A stretch of DNA of 44,597 nt from Aphodousia faecalis (GTDB lineage Bacteria; Pseudomonadota; Gammaproteobacteria; Burkholderiales; Burkholderiaceae_F): NCBI GenBank assembly GCA_018712705.1, contig DVGM01000061.1, positions 1 to 44,597 on the forward strand. The letters run 5' to 3'. Within the stretch, counting starts at the first letter, position 1. Every line of letters starts with the position of its first letter. The position numbers and the translations under genes were made by a program. Below, in pieces: positions 8,423 through 16,038 of this stretch. Under the pieces are notes generated by a model that was not told where the DNA came from, searched no databases, and saw nothing but the letters and a program-made list of their open reading frames with translations.

Positions 8423-9118
8423 ATGTTTGACACTTCCCTACCTGCCCAAATTCAAGAAGAACCGTTGGTTCAGTTATCACATGTATTTGTGGAATTTGAC
8501 CAATTGCAAGTACTTCGCGATGTATCGGTAGATATCTACCGAGGGGAGTTTGTTGTCCTGCACGGAGATACAGGATGTGGGAAGTCAACCGTTTTGCGGC
8601 TAATCGCCGGCTTGTTGAATCCGACTCGTGGTGCGGTCAGGGTGGCCGGGGAAGATGTTCAAGAGTTTTCTACCCTTCAACGTCGTTGGCTTCGAAGAGC
8701 GATCGGACTGATGCTCCAAAATTCGCCTTTACTGGAAGACAGAACCATTTTGGAAAACGTAATGCTGCCCGCTTTGGCCGCCGATGCCAGTACTGATCAA
8801 GCTAGACAACAAGCATTGGCAGCCCTTTCTCGCTGCCACATGTCCGACTGGGCTCAAAACTATCCGATCGATTTATCTTCCGGTCAAAGACAACAAGTCA
8901 GTCTTGCGCGAGCCGTGGTTAACCAGCCTGTTTTGATTTTGGCTGACGAACCGGCGGCACATTTGGATGCCAACAATGCTCAAACGGTTATCAATCTTCT
9001 GGGGGAATTTGCCAGCGCTGGGGTGACCGTTATTGTAGCCTCCCACCTTCTTTTGGCTCCACGTGACATTGCCTACAGGGAAGTCAAATTTGCCTCTCAA
9101 CACGGAGGAATGCCATGA
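8423..9118 (+). CDS. ftsE: Cell division ATP-binding protein FtsE
   Basis: FtsE is the ATPase of the FtsEX complex, which sits at the division septum and controls peptidoglycan hydrolases through a periplasmic activator. Motifs are Walker A G-D-T-G-C-G-K-S-T, the signature L-S-S-G-Q-R-Q-Q-V-S-L-A-R-A and Walker B V-L-I-L-A-D-E-P-A-A-H-L-D. The ABC signature reads LSSGQ rather than the usual LSGGE. ATG at 8423 is preferred to the TTG three bases earlier. The first ~18 residues precede the canonical P-L-V-Q-L-S-H-V-F-V-E-F strand, making a slightly longer N terminus than usual. The last codons overlap ftsX by ATGA, and an EnvC-like partner is encoded about 6 kb downstream. Confidence 0.93.
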   Translation: MFDTSLPAQIQEEPLVQLSHVFVEFDQLQVLRDVSVDIYRGEFVVLHGDTGCGKSTVLRLIAGLLNPTRGAVRVAGEDVQEFSTLQRRWLRRAIGLMLQNSPLLEDRTILENVMLPALAADASTDQARQQALAALSRCHMSDWAQNYPIDLSSGQRQQVSLARAVVNQPVLILADEPAAHLDANNAQTVINLLGEFASAGVTVIVASHLLLAPRDIAYREVKFASQHGGMP

Positions 9119-10026
9119 GTTTTGCTTCTTCTCGTGTTTGGGCCTTACAGCAAGTTTTTCGAGGCATTAAAAATGCTAAGGGTGTTTTTTTCCTAGCGTT
9201 GATGCTCGCCAGTTTGTCTTTGACAATCCCCGTTTTTGTTGCAAGTGTTCTCTATAGCCTTTCTGAACCTATCAGGGCAATTCCTGTGGCGCCGGAAATT
9301 ACGGTCTTTACGTATCAAGACCTCAACAAAGCGCAAATGGATAATCTGCGGGAGCGAATCGGCAGGCACGAACACGTAATGAAAATTACGACGATTCCGA
9401 AAGACGAAGCTTTTAAATCTCTTAATGAAAACTTAGGTATCAAGCAAACTTCTCAAGATAAGGCTGCCAATCCGCTGCCTGACTTGATTATTGTGACACT
9501 TGATGCACAAATGCCTGCGGCCGACATAGAGCGAACAGCAAAAAATATTGAAAAGTTAAAGGGCGTCAGCCTTGTCGCCTATGACAGCACGTGGTTAACA
9601 AAATTGGATGCAATTTCTCACGCAATCAGTAACTTAGGCTGGATATTTGTTGTTATCACTCTATCGCTGATTGTCTGTGTTATTGCCGCTAGTGTCAGGC
9701 TGGCTGCCGACACTCAAAAAACGGAACTCAATATGCTTTATCTTTTTGGGGCGACTCCGTCTTTTTCCATTCGACCTTATGCATGGCGAGGTTTTCTGAC
9801 GATGGGTCTGGCGGCTGTGATTGCCATTGCCTTATCGTCCTTTGCTACCGGCTACCTTAATGAAGCTCTTTTGGCCGTTGGTGAACAATATGGCACTCAA
9901 ATAGCCATTTCTCCGTTACCTTGGCAATTTAATGCGGGCTTTATCGTTTTTTGCGCCCTGCTTGGCGGATTAATCGCGAGTATTATTACCCAACGCGCAA
10001 TTGCAAAAATTGAGCGCTTCGACTGA
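9115..10026 (+). CDS. ftsX: Cell division protein FtsX
   Basis: FtsX is the membrane partner of FtsE. It has four transmembrane helices and a large periplasmic loop between helices 1 and 2 that binds EnvC-type amidase activators. In this 303-residue protein the first helix lies at about residues 24-48 (F-F-L-A-L-M-L-A-S-L-S-L-T-I). The extracytoplasmic loop spans about 50-170, and three further hydrophobic segments follow around 175-200, 222-245 and 270-292. The start overlaps the ftsE stop. The loop is where the partner encoded at 16.0-17.5 kb would dock. A 32-base gap separates ftsX from rpoH, so rpoH may be read from the same transcript. Confidence 0.93.
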   Translation: MSFASSRVWALQQVFRGIKNAKGVFFLALMLASLSLTIPVFVASVLYSLSEPIRAIPVAPEITVFTYQDLNKAQMDNLRERIGRHEHVMKITTIPKDEAFKSLNENLGIKQTSQDKAANPLPDLIIVTLDAQMPAADIERTAKNIEKLKGVSLVAYDSTWLTKLDAISHAISNLGWIFVVITLSLIVCVIAASVRLAADTQKTELNMLYLFGATPSFSIRPYAWRGFLTMGLAAVIAIALSSFATGYLNEALLAVGEQYGTQIAISPLPWQFNAGFIVFCALLGGLIASIITQRAIAKIERFD

Positions 10027-10058
10027 TACAAGTCCTCCTCATCTTTTTAGGCATCTAC

Positions 10059-10991
10059 ATGGCTGATATCAAAAAAGCTTCCTCCGGCACTAATGCCCTT
10101 GTTCCTTATCAGAGCAAGGTCCCTAGTGTCATCCCTAGTTTAGGGAACTTAGATGCCTATATTCAGGCAGCTAATCGCTTCCCTATTCTGTCGTATGAAC
10201 AAGAACGGGATCTGGTGGAACGTTTACACAAAAATAATGACATGAATGCCGGCCGTGCTTTGGTTATGGCCCACCTGAGACTGGTCATTGCTATTGCTCG
10301 TTCCTACCTTGGATACGGAATTCCACACGCTGATCTGATTCAGGAGGGCAACATCGGTTTATTGAAAGCCATTAAGCATTATGACCCTACTCACGGCGCC
10401 CGCTTAATGACATTTGCAGAGTATTGGATCCGCTCTGAAATCCAAGACTACATTGTGAAAAATTGGCGTCAAGTGAAATTGGCCACAACCAAATCACAAA
10501 GGAAATTGTTTTTCAATCTCCGCTCCATGCGGGGAGAAAATGCGCTCACCTATTCACAGGCAGACAAAATCGCTCAAGAATTGGACGTTAAGCCATCCGA
10601 AGTTCTCGAGATGGAGCAAAGGATGTATGGTAATGAAACGCCCATTGATTTGCCTGCAGACGATACCGATGATGAAGATCACAGCAGCGCTCCGATCCAA
10701 TGGTTGTCTTCAACAGCCGATGAACCTACCACCATCCTTGAGCAAAAAGACGAAGAGCGAATGCAGCAAGAAGGCATCCGCCAAGCGCTGGCTAGCCTTG
10801 ATGAACGCAGCCGCCATGTGATTATGGCTCGCTGGCTCAATGTCGATGAAAATGGCAATAACACTCCCAAAACATTGCAGGAACTTGCTCAAGAGCTGGG
10901 AGTGTCAGCTGAACGGGTTCGACAAATAGAAAAAAATGCTTTAACGAAAATGAGGAAAGCGCTAACTGCGCCGTCAGATGAGTATGTTTAG
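10059..10991 (+). CDS. rpoH: RNA polymerase heat-shock sigma factor RpoH (sigma-32)
   Basis: RpoH directs RNA polymerase to heat-shock promoters. The 310-residue protein shows sigma-70 region 1.2/2.1 (L-D-A-Y-I-Q-A-A-N-R-F-P-I-L-S-Y-E-Q-E), region 2 with D-L-I-Q-E-G-N-I-G-L-L-K-A-I and T-F-A-E-Y-W-I-R-S-E-I, and the diagnostic RpoH box Q-R-K-L-F-F-N-L-R, which is involved in stability and core binding. Region 4 is V-S-A-E-R-V-R-Q-I-E-K-N-A-L. Region 3 carries an acidic insertion (D-D-T-D-D-E-D-H). The ftsE-ftsX-rpoH order is classical for proteobacteria. Its last 14 bases overlap trmL. No thermosensor structure in the short leader is obvious to me. Confidence 0.97.
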   Translation: MADIKKASSGTNALVPYQSKVPSVIPSLGNLDAYIQAANRFPILSYEQERDLVERLHKNNDMNAGRALVMAHLRLVIAIARSYLGYGIPHADLIQEGNIGLLKAIKHYDPTHGARLMTFAEYWIRSEIQDYIVKNWRQVKLATTKSQRKLFFNLRSMRGENALTYSQADKIAQELDVKPSEVLEMEQRMYGNETPIDLPADDTDDEDHSSAPIQWLSSTADEPTTILEQKDEERMQQEGIRQALASLDERSRHVIMARWLNVDENGNNTPKTLQELAQELGVSAERVRQIEKNALTKMRKALTAPSDEYV

Positions 10992-11454
10992 AATTGTTCT
11001 CGTTGCTCCAGAAATTCCGCCTAACACCGGTAATATCATCCGTTTGTCCGCCAACACGGGCTGTGAACTACACCTCGTTGAACCTCTAGGATTTACATTA
11101 GAAGACAAACATATGATCCGAGCCGGACTGGATTATCACGAATATGCAACAGTAAAAGTGCATAAAAGTTTTGATGCGTTTTTAGAAAGTGAGCATCCTA
11201 ACCGTAACCGCATGTTTGCCATGACCACAAAGGGCTCTCATCCTTTTGCGGACTCTCACTTCTTGCCCGGAGATTGGTTTGTCTTTGGCAGCGAAGGACA
11301 CGGGCTTCCCGATAACATTCGAAACAGTTTCCCTGAACAACAACGCATTCGCTTGCCGATGCGTCCTCACAATCGGTCGTTGAATCTCTCCAACACCGTT
11401 GCCATTACCGTATATGAAGCTTGGAGACAGAATAACTACGAAGGCGGCTTATAG
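10978..11454 (+). CDS. trmL: tRNA (cytidine(34)-2'-O)-methyltransferase TrmL
   Basis: TrmL is a SPOUT-class enzyme that 2'-O-methylates the wobble nucleotide of leucine tRNAs. The 158 residues match the family length. Typical motifs are V-L-V-A-P-E-I-P-P-N-T-G-N-I-I-R-L at the N terminus, F-G-S-E-G-H-G-L-P at the SPOUT knot, and L-P-M-R-P-H-N-R-S-L-N-L-S-N-T-V-A-I at the SAM-binding trefoil. It overlaps the end of rpoH in another frame. Either ATG 10978 or ATG 10984 could be the start. Its final codons form one arm of a short GC hairpin shared with the intergenic gap before convergent narL. Confidence 0.93.
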   Translation: MSMFRIVLVAPEIPPNTGNIIRLSANTGCELHLVEPLGFTLEDKHMIRAGLDYHEYATVKVHKSFDAFLESEHPNRNRMFAMTTKGSHPFADSHFLPGDWFVFGSEGHGLPDNIRNSFPEQQRIRLPMRPHNRSLNLSNTVAITVYEAWRQNNYEGGL

Positions 11455-11469
11455 CCGCCCTTAAAGAAT

Positions 11470-12168
11470 TTAACTGTTATTTGTCTTTTTCTGATTTAGG
11501 CTCTCAAGTAAATAGCGGTCCATGTGCCGCTCTGCTGCGAAAACAGCAGCCTGTACGCGAGAGCTGAAATCAAACCGTCTCATAATGCGCTGTAAATGAG
11601 CTTTGACAGTGCTTTCAGACATGTTCAGCAAATTAGCCATCTCACGGTTACTAGCTCCCTGAGCCAAACAACCCAAAATCTGGCGTTCACGTTCAGTGAG
11701 ACTTTTTACCGTTTCCGGACGAACCTCAGGCATTAATGAAAGATGTTTAGCTCTGATTCCATTGACAAATTTACTGGTCATCTCCGGAGACATCACGCTT
11801 TCGCCAGCCACGACTTGACGCACGCCATTAACCAAATACTCTGCATCAATGTTTTTGACTAGATAACCTCTGGCTCCAAGTACAAATGCTTCTTTCAAAT
11901 CCTCGGCATCTTCACTGACTGTCAACATAACGACCGGAAGTTCGCGATTAGCGGCCAACATCTGAGCGAGTGCCTCGGTCCCGTTCATCACGGGCATATC
12001 CAAGTCCAAAAGCACCAGATCCGGTTTCAGCTGCTCGGCTAACTTCACCCCTTCCAATCCGTCTGAAGCCTCACCCACAATTTCGAAATCTGCCTGCCTG
12101 CTCAACAGTGCCTTCAAACCAGACCGAAATAAAGTGTGGTCATCTACTAATAAAATCCGAATACTCAT
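11470..12168 (-). CDS. narL: NarL/FixJ-family response regulator
   Basis: This 232-residue response regulator has an N-terminal receiver domain (I-R-I-L-L-V-D-D-H start, phospho-acceptor Asp in L-V-L-L-D-L-D-M-P-V-M-N-G, conserved Lys in Y-L-V-K-N). A C-terminal LuxR-type helix-turn-helix follows (L-T-E-R-E-R-Q-I-L-G-C-L-A-Q-G-A-S-N-R-E-M-A). The start overlaps the stop of the upstream sensor kinase by one base (TGATG), so the two are coupled. Because the partner kinase looks like NarX, the regulator probably responds to nitrate or nitrite, but no nitrate reductase or other likely target lies in the window. The narL symbol follows from partner similarity and should be read as NarL-like. Confidence 0.8.
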   Translation of the reverse strand: MSIRILLVDDHTLFRSGLKALLSRQADFEIVGEASDGLEGVKLAEQLKPDLVLLDLDMPVMNGTEALAQMLAANRELPVVMLTVSEDAEDLKEAFVLGARGYLVKNIDAEYLVNGVRQVVAGESVMSPEMTSKFVNGIRAKHLSLMPEVRPETVKSLTERERQILGCLAQGASNREMANLLNMSESTVKAHLQRIMRRFDFSSRVQAAVFAAERHMDRYLLESLNQKKTNNS

Positions 12169-14075
12169 CAGCGTCCCTCTTTGGGCAAAATCAATTTCAC
12201 AGTAGTGCCTTGGTCAATTTCAGATTCAATTTCAATCTGAGCGTTTACTTTCTGAGCACGTTCTCGCATGATAGACAATCCGACGTGGCTTTGCTTTCGT
12301 TCGGACAACAATTGTGGATCAATTCCGATGCCATCATCCATCACCGTCATTTCAAAACGACTGTCATCATTGCGAATGTTAACCATGACCGTACGCGCCC
12401 GAGCATGCTTTCTAACATTGGATAGGGCTTCTTGCAAAATAAAGATGACTTGCAACTTTTGGGTTGAAGACAATGTCATTCCGTCATCCTGAATATTTAA
12501 ATGCGTTTTCACATTCGTCTGTCGCTCAAAACGTTGCAACACACTTTGAACAAGTTCACCCAATTCCTCTTTATAAACACGTGTTCGGAAATTAAGAAGC
12601 AGCTCCCTTACATCGTCGTAGCACTCTTGAACGCCGGCTTTAATTTGTTTAATGCCATCATCAATTTGCTCGGAGTTTTGATCCTTCAATGCCCCTTCCA
12701 ACATCTGCACTTGAAGATTAACAAAAGACAAGGTCTGTGCAATGGAGTCGTGTAAATTCTGCGCCAATATATTGCGTTCCTGAGCAACCGCCATTTGTTG
12801 GTCCAAAGCCGCCAAGCGCATATTTTCAATAGCGGCCCCAAAGTGACGACCCAAGTTTTCAAGAAGCATATCTAGTGCTCTGTCTTCGGAAAGTTTGTCA
12901 CGATAAAAGAGGGCAAAAATACCGATATTTTTTTGCCGATAGCGAATGTGATAAACCACCTTCAATATGAAACGATTATGGGAGGCGTCCAGGTTGACAG
13001 ACTGATCAGGCTCTTCAATTCTGACCGGATAAGGACTGGCAAATATTTGCTGGCAGAATTGTTCAGAGATTTTTTCACATTCCTTAGTTCCGCTCTCACT
13101 AAGGCCCTTTTTCAAGACGCTTTCCAATTGGTTGCGGTTTTCGTTCCAAAAACAAACTTGCGCTGCCGGAGCCCCAGTTAAAGTTAAAACACGGGCAATA
13201 AAAGACTCCAACATCTCTTCAACGGAATGTTGTTCACCCAAAAACGCCGTTAAACCATATAGAGCGGTTAAGTGGGCATTTTTTTCTGCTAAAGAAGCGG
13301 TTTTTTCTTCAACTCTACTTTCCAAATTGAAGTAAATATCATCCAAGTGGGTAGCCAATTCATTAAAACCTGCAGAAATTTCAGAAAATTCCTGAGTTCC
13401 TTCCGCATGCACCCTTGTCTTCCAGTCACCCGCTTTCAAGCGCTCGATTCCAGCCTGTAGTTGATTCAGCGGCCTTAGTACAGAAGCAAACAAAAACCAC
13501 ATCACAACGATGACACTCAGAATCGACAAACCTCCCAAGGCAACCTGTGTATAGCGCAATACGACGATATTACGGTTGACTTCTGCATCGGTTAAGTTTT
13601 GCCACTCATCAAGTTCACTGTTTAGAGAATCGAGGCCTGCCAATATTTCCTGTCTGCTGCTGGTTCCTACACTATGAGTCTCATTCCACTTTAAAAGTAA
13701 AGGTTTGACACTCTGGCGCCATGTTTCGTCGATTCTGCTCAAAATTTTGTCAATTCGCTCATCACGAGCCATCACGCGGTAGGTAGATCCGTCATCCAAA
13801 ATAGCCAAATTTAGCGTCTGGTCAACACGCCAAACAACCCCTTGGATATCGACAGTTAAATTCTTCGAATGTACCGTGGTCAGGTCGTAGCCAACTTGGT
13901 ATAACTCCGCACGAATATCACCTGCTCGGCGCATAACTTCCGTTGTAATTTCCATTTGTTTAGACAAAAAAAGCGTATAAACAACCGAGGCGATGAGCAA
14001 AATCACCCAAAGCAGCGCCAATCTCAACAGACGGCTGGAAAGTTGCGGAGCTTCTGTAACGTTTTTCATTGTCAT
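12168..14075 (-). CDS. narX: NarX-type nitrate/nitrite sensor histidine kinase
   Basis: This 635-residue membrane sensor kinase probably detects nitrate or nitrite in the periplasm and phosphorylates the adjacent NarL-like regulator. The order is: first membrane helix (about residues 17-36), a periplasmic helical domain starting with M-R-R-A-G-D-I-R-A-E-L-Y-Q-V-G that resembles the NarX P-box, and a second membrane helix (about 180-205). A HAMP segment, a long coiled signalling helix and a GAF-like module (about 280-410) follow. The kinase core has phospho-accepting His near residue 442 in L-H-D-S-I-A-Q and a HATPase region with L-Q-E-A-L-S-N-V-R-K-H-A and D-D-G-I-G-I. A start at the second Met (residue 3) is possible. 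The gene lies just downstream of a secB terminator on the same strand, so it needs its own promoter or read-through. Confidence 0.85.
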   Translation of the reverse strand: MTMKNVTEAPQLSSRLLRLALLWVILLIASVVYTLFLSKQMEITTEVMRRAGDIRAELYQVGYDLTTVHSKNLTVDIQGVVWRVDQTLNLAILDDGSTYRVMARDERIDKILSRIDETWRQSVKPLLLKWNETHSVGTSSRQEILAGLDSLNSELDEWQNLTDAEVNRNIVVLRYTQVALGGLSILSVIVVMWFLFASVLRPLNQLQAGIERLKAGDWKTRVHAEGTQEFSEISAGFNELATHLDDIYFNLESRVEEKTASLAEKNAHLTALYGLTAFLGEQHSVEEMLESFIARVLTLTGAPAAQVCFWNENRNQLESVLKKGLSESGTKECEKISEQFCQQIFASPYPVRIEEPDQSVNLDASHNRFILKVVYHIRYRQKNIGIFALFYRDKLSEDRALDMLLENLGRHFGAAIENMRLAALDQQMAVAQERNILAQNLHDSIAQTLSFVNLQVQMLEGALKDQNSEQIDDGIKQIKAGVQECYDDVRELLLNFRTRVYKEELGELVQSVLQRFERQTNVKTHLNIQDDGMTLSSTQKLQVIFILQEALSNVRKHARARTVMVNIRNDDSRFEMTVMDDGIGIDPQLLSERKQSHVGLSIMRERAQKVNAQIEIESEIDQGTTVKLILPKEGR

Positions 14076-14084
14076 AAAACAAAA

Positions 14085-14129
14085 AAGGGGAAAAGCTTCT
14101 CAGCACCTTTGCTGATGTCTTCTCCCCTT
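14085..14129 (-). terminator. Terminator after secB, upstream of narX
   Basis: On the minus strand a long imperfect hairpin pairs AAGGGGAGAAG with CTTTTCCCCTT around an inner CAGC/GCTG stem, and a run of T follows. It starts about 20 bases past the secB stop and ends only about 10 bases before the narX start codon. It should separate secB from narXL transcription, possibly incompletely. Confidence 0.75.
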
Positions 14130-14151
14130 CAACGGTCTGTATGAATCCGAA

Positions 14152-14664
14152 TTAGTTTTGTTGTTCAGCCTTTGCTTGATCGGCAGCGACTGCTGCTTGA
14201 GCCAAACGTTGTTGATACAACATTTCAAAATTCATTTCCGGCAAGTTAACCGGAGCCATTGTCGTACGGGTGATCAAGTCAGCAACATTGGCACGCAAAT
14301 ACGGGTAAACAATGGTCGGGCAAATAACATTACCGATGTGAGCCATTTGTTCATCCGTAAAGCCGCGAATTTGGAAAATACCGGCTTGTTTGACTTCGGC
14401 AATCAACATGACATTTTCTGCAGCCTTGATCGTCACTGTGGCACGAACCGTTACTTCACGATGCGCATCATCAAGCTTCTTTAAACTAACTTCAAACTGC
14501 ATGTCAACCGTCGGTTGTTGTTGAAGAGGAGTCACAAAAACTTCCGGAGCATGCGGCATTTCCAAAGAAGCATCCTTCATGTAGCAGCGTTCAAGTTGGA
14601 ACGCATTAGCAGAAGCGTCTTGTTGTTGATCTTGCTGGGCAACACTGTTGTTTTCTTCAGCCAT
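14152..14664 (-). CDS. secB: Protein-export chaperone SecB
   Basis: SecB is a homotetrameric cytoplasmic chaperone that keeps presecretory proteins unfolded and delivers them to SecA. The 170-residue product has a Gln-rich variable N terminus and then the conserved F-Q-L-E-R-C-Y-M-K-D-A-S-L-E-M-P. The core V-R-A-T-V-T-I-K and the C-terminal I-C-P-T-I-V-Y-P-Y-L-R-A-N-V-A-D-L-I-T-R-T-T-M-A-P-V-N-L-P-E-M-N-F follow the family closely. The C-terminal tail is Ala/Gln-rich. It follows the rhodanese gene by 36 bases on the same strand with a GGATT-type Shine-Dalgarno. In many betaproteobacteria a glutaredoxin gene sits between these two; it is absent here. Confidence 0.96.
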   Translation of the reverse strand: MAEENNSVAQQDQQQDASANAFQLERCYMKDASLEMPHAPEVFVTPLQQQPTVDMQFEVSLKKLDDAHREVTVRATVTIKAAENVMLIAEVKQAGIFQIRGFTDEQMAHIGNVICPTIVYPYLRANVADLITRTTMAPVNLPEMNFEMLYQQRLAQAAVAADQAKAEQQN

Positions 14665-14700
14665 TTTTAAATCCTTTCGGTGTTTCAGTTAAATTGATCT

Positions 14701-15105
14701 CTAGCGGGTAAAGGGCAACTTGGCGTCTACCCAACCTTTAATACCGCCTTCAAGGACAAAAACATCTTTATAGCCCTTGGCACGCAAAATCTTTGCTGCC
14801 TTTTGGCTCGACGATGTCACGGTATCGACCACGATGACCGGTCGATCATTCGGAACTTCATTGATGCGCCCTTCAAAACCTTCCATAGGGATGCTCTTTG
14901 AATTGGCAATGGCTCCACGCTTGAAATCTTTCGTGGCACGCACATCCAACACGAAGGCGTTCTTCTTGTTAATGTAGTCGATAGCCTCTTCGTTGCTAAG
15001 ACTGGGACCCATGCTACGCTTACGAATAACGGGTTCGAGCAAAAAGGCGCCGGATACCAAAATCACGGCCACCAACACAATATTGTCAAGTAAAAATTCA
15101 AACAC
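14701..15105 (-). CDS. Membrane-anchored rhodanese-like protein lacking the catalytic cysteine
   Basis: This 134-residue protein has one N-terminal membrane helix (about residues 8-24) and a rhodanese domain. Family landmarks are the substrate-entry block L-D-V-R-A-T-K-D-F-K-R-G-A-I, the S-I-P-M turn and the C-terminal G-Y-K-D-V-F-V-L-E-G-G-I-K-G-W. The active-site loop, normally containing Cys after a V-x-V-x-C strand, reads V-I-V-V-D-T-V-T-S-S-S. There is no cysteine anywhere in the protein, so sulfurtransfer by the usual persulfide route is not possible. It may act as a binding or scaffolding domain. It is the first gene of the rhodanese-secB pair and divergent from gpmA, a conserved betaproteobacterial arrangement. 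Confidence 0.85.
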   Translation of the reverse strand: MFEFLLDNIVLVAVILVSGAFLLEPVIRKRSMGPSLSNEEAIDYINKKNAFVLDVRATKDFKRGAIANSKSIPMEGFEGRINEVPNDRPVIVVDTVTSSSQKAAKILRAKGYKDVFVLEGGIKGWVDAKLPFTR

Positions 15106-15288
15106 GATGTTCTCGCTACTGATCAGTCAAAGAAAAAGCGGTCGGTCACAAAAAGCCCAATCGCATCTTGATTTGGGATAGTACAACAAATTACAACTTT
15201 TTGTGCATTGGCGATTCTCCGAATTGGCCTTTTCTTTTAAAATTGTGGGGTTAACTTCCCATTTCTCATTTTTATAGAGATTGATCCT

Positions 15289-16038
15289 ATGTTTAAGCTC
15301 GTACTGATGCGACACGGCGAAAGCCAGTGGAATTTGGAAAACCGTTTTACGGGTTGGACCGACGTTGACCTGACAGAAAAAGGACGCGAAGAGGCCCGCA
15401 AAGCCGGAGAATTGTTAAAAGCCGAAGGCTATGATTTTGATATCGCCTATACAAGCGTGTTACGTCGTGCCATCCGTACGTTATGGATCGCTTTGGATGC
15501 CATGGATCGTATGTATCTGCCGGTTAAAAACTCATGGCGCTTAAACGAAAGACATTACGGTGCACTTCAAGGCCTAAATAAAGCTGAAACGGCTGCCAAA
15601 TACGGCGATGATCAAGTTTTGATCTGGCGTCGCGCGTACGCTATTCCGCCCAATCCCCTTTCTCCCGATGATGAACGTTGGGCAGGCAGAGATCCCCGTT
15701 ACGCAAGTTTGAAGCCGGAAGAAATCCCGGCTACTGAATGTCTAAAAGATACCGTTGCCCGTGTTATTCCGTATTGGAAGGAAGAAATTGAACCGACGAT
15801 TCGTTCAGGAAAGCGCGTACTGATCGCTGCTCACGGCAATTCTCTTCGCGCTTTGATCAAGTACATTGACAATATCAGCGATGAGGATATCGTTCACTTG
15901 AATATTCCGACTGCTCGACCGATCGTCTACGAGTTCGACGACAATATGAAACCTATCCGTCACTACTATCTCGGTAATCAGGCGGAAATTGAAGCCGCAA
16001 TGGCAGCTGTTGCGGCTCAAGGTAAAGCGAAGAAGTGA
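15289..16038 (+). CDS. gpmA: 2,3-bisphosphoglycerate-dependent phosphoglycerate mutase
   Basis: GpmA interconverts 3- and 2-phosphoglycerate in glycolysis and gluconeogenesis through a phosphohistidine intermediate. The 249-residue length is that of the dimeric cofactor-dependent enzyme. Signatures are L-M-R-H-G-E-S-Q-W-N-L-E-N-R-F-T-G-W-T-D-V containing the phosphorylated His, L-N-E-R-H-Y-G-A-L-Q-G-L, W-R-R-A-Y, and the second catalytic His in A-A-H-G-N-S-L-R. The start ATG follows an AGAGATTGATC leader with a weak Shine-Dalgarno. Its stop overlaps the GTG start of the EnvC-like gene, suggesting a gpmA-envC-ctpA operon. The 183-base gap to the divergent rhodanese gene should hold both promoters; I cannot place them confidently. 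Confidence 0.97.
   Translation: MFKLVLMRHGESQWNLENRFTGWTDVDLTEKGREEARKAGELLKAEGYDFDIAYTSVLRRAIRTLWIALDAMDRMYLPVKNSWRLNERHYGALQGLNKAETAAKYGDDQVLIWRRAYAIPPNPLSPDDERWAGRDPRYASLKPEEIPATECLKDTVARVIPYWKEEIEPTIRSGKRVLIAAHGNSLRALIKYIDNISDEDIVHLNIPTARPIVYEFDDNMKPIRHYYLGNQAEIEAAMAAVAAQGKAKK

Noticed and set aside
10026..10058. CCTCCTC in the rpoH leader as an anti-Shine-Dalgarno thermosensor
   Set aside because: No matching GAGGAGG exists nearby; only a three-base AGG could pair, which is not meaningful.
11443..11459. GC-rich hairpin GGCGGC/GCCGCC between trmL and narL as terminator
   Set aside because: The stem spans the trmL stop codon and neither strand has a T-run; too weak to call.
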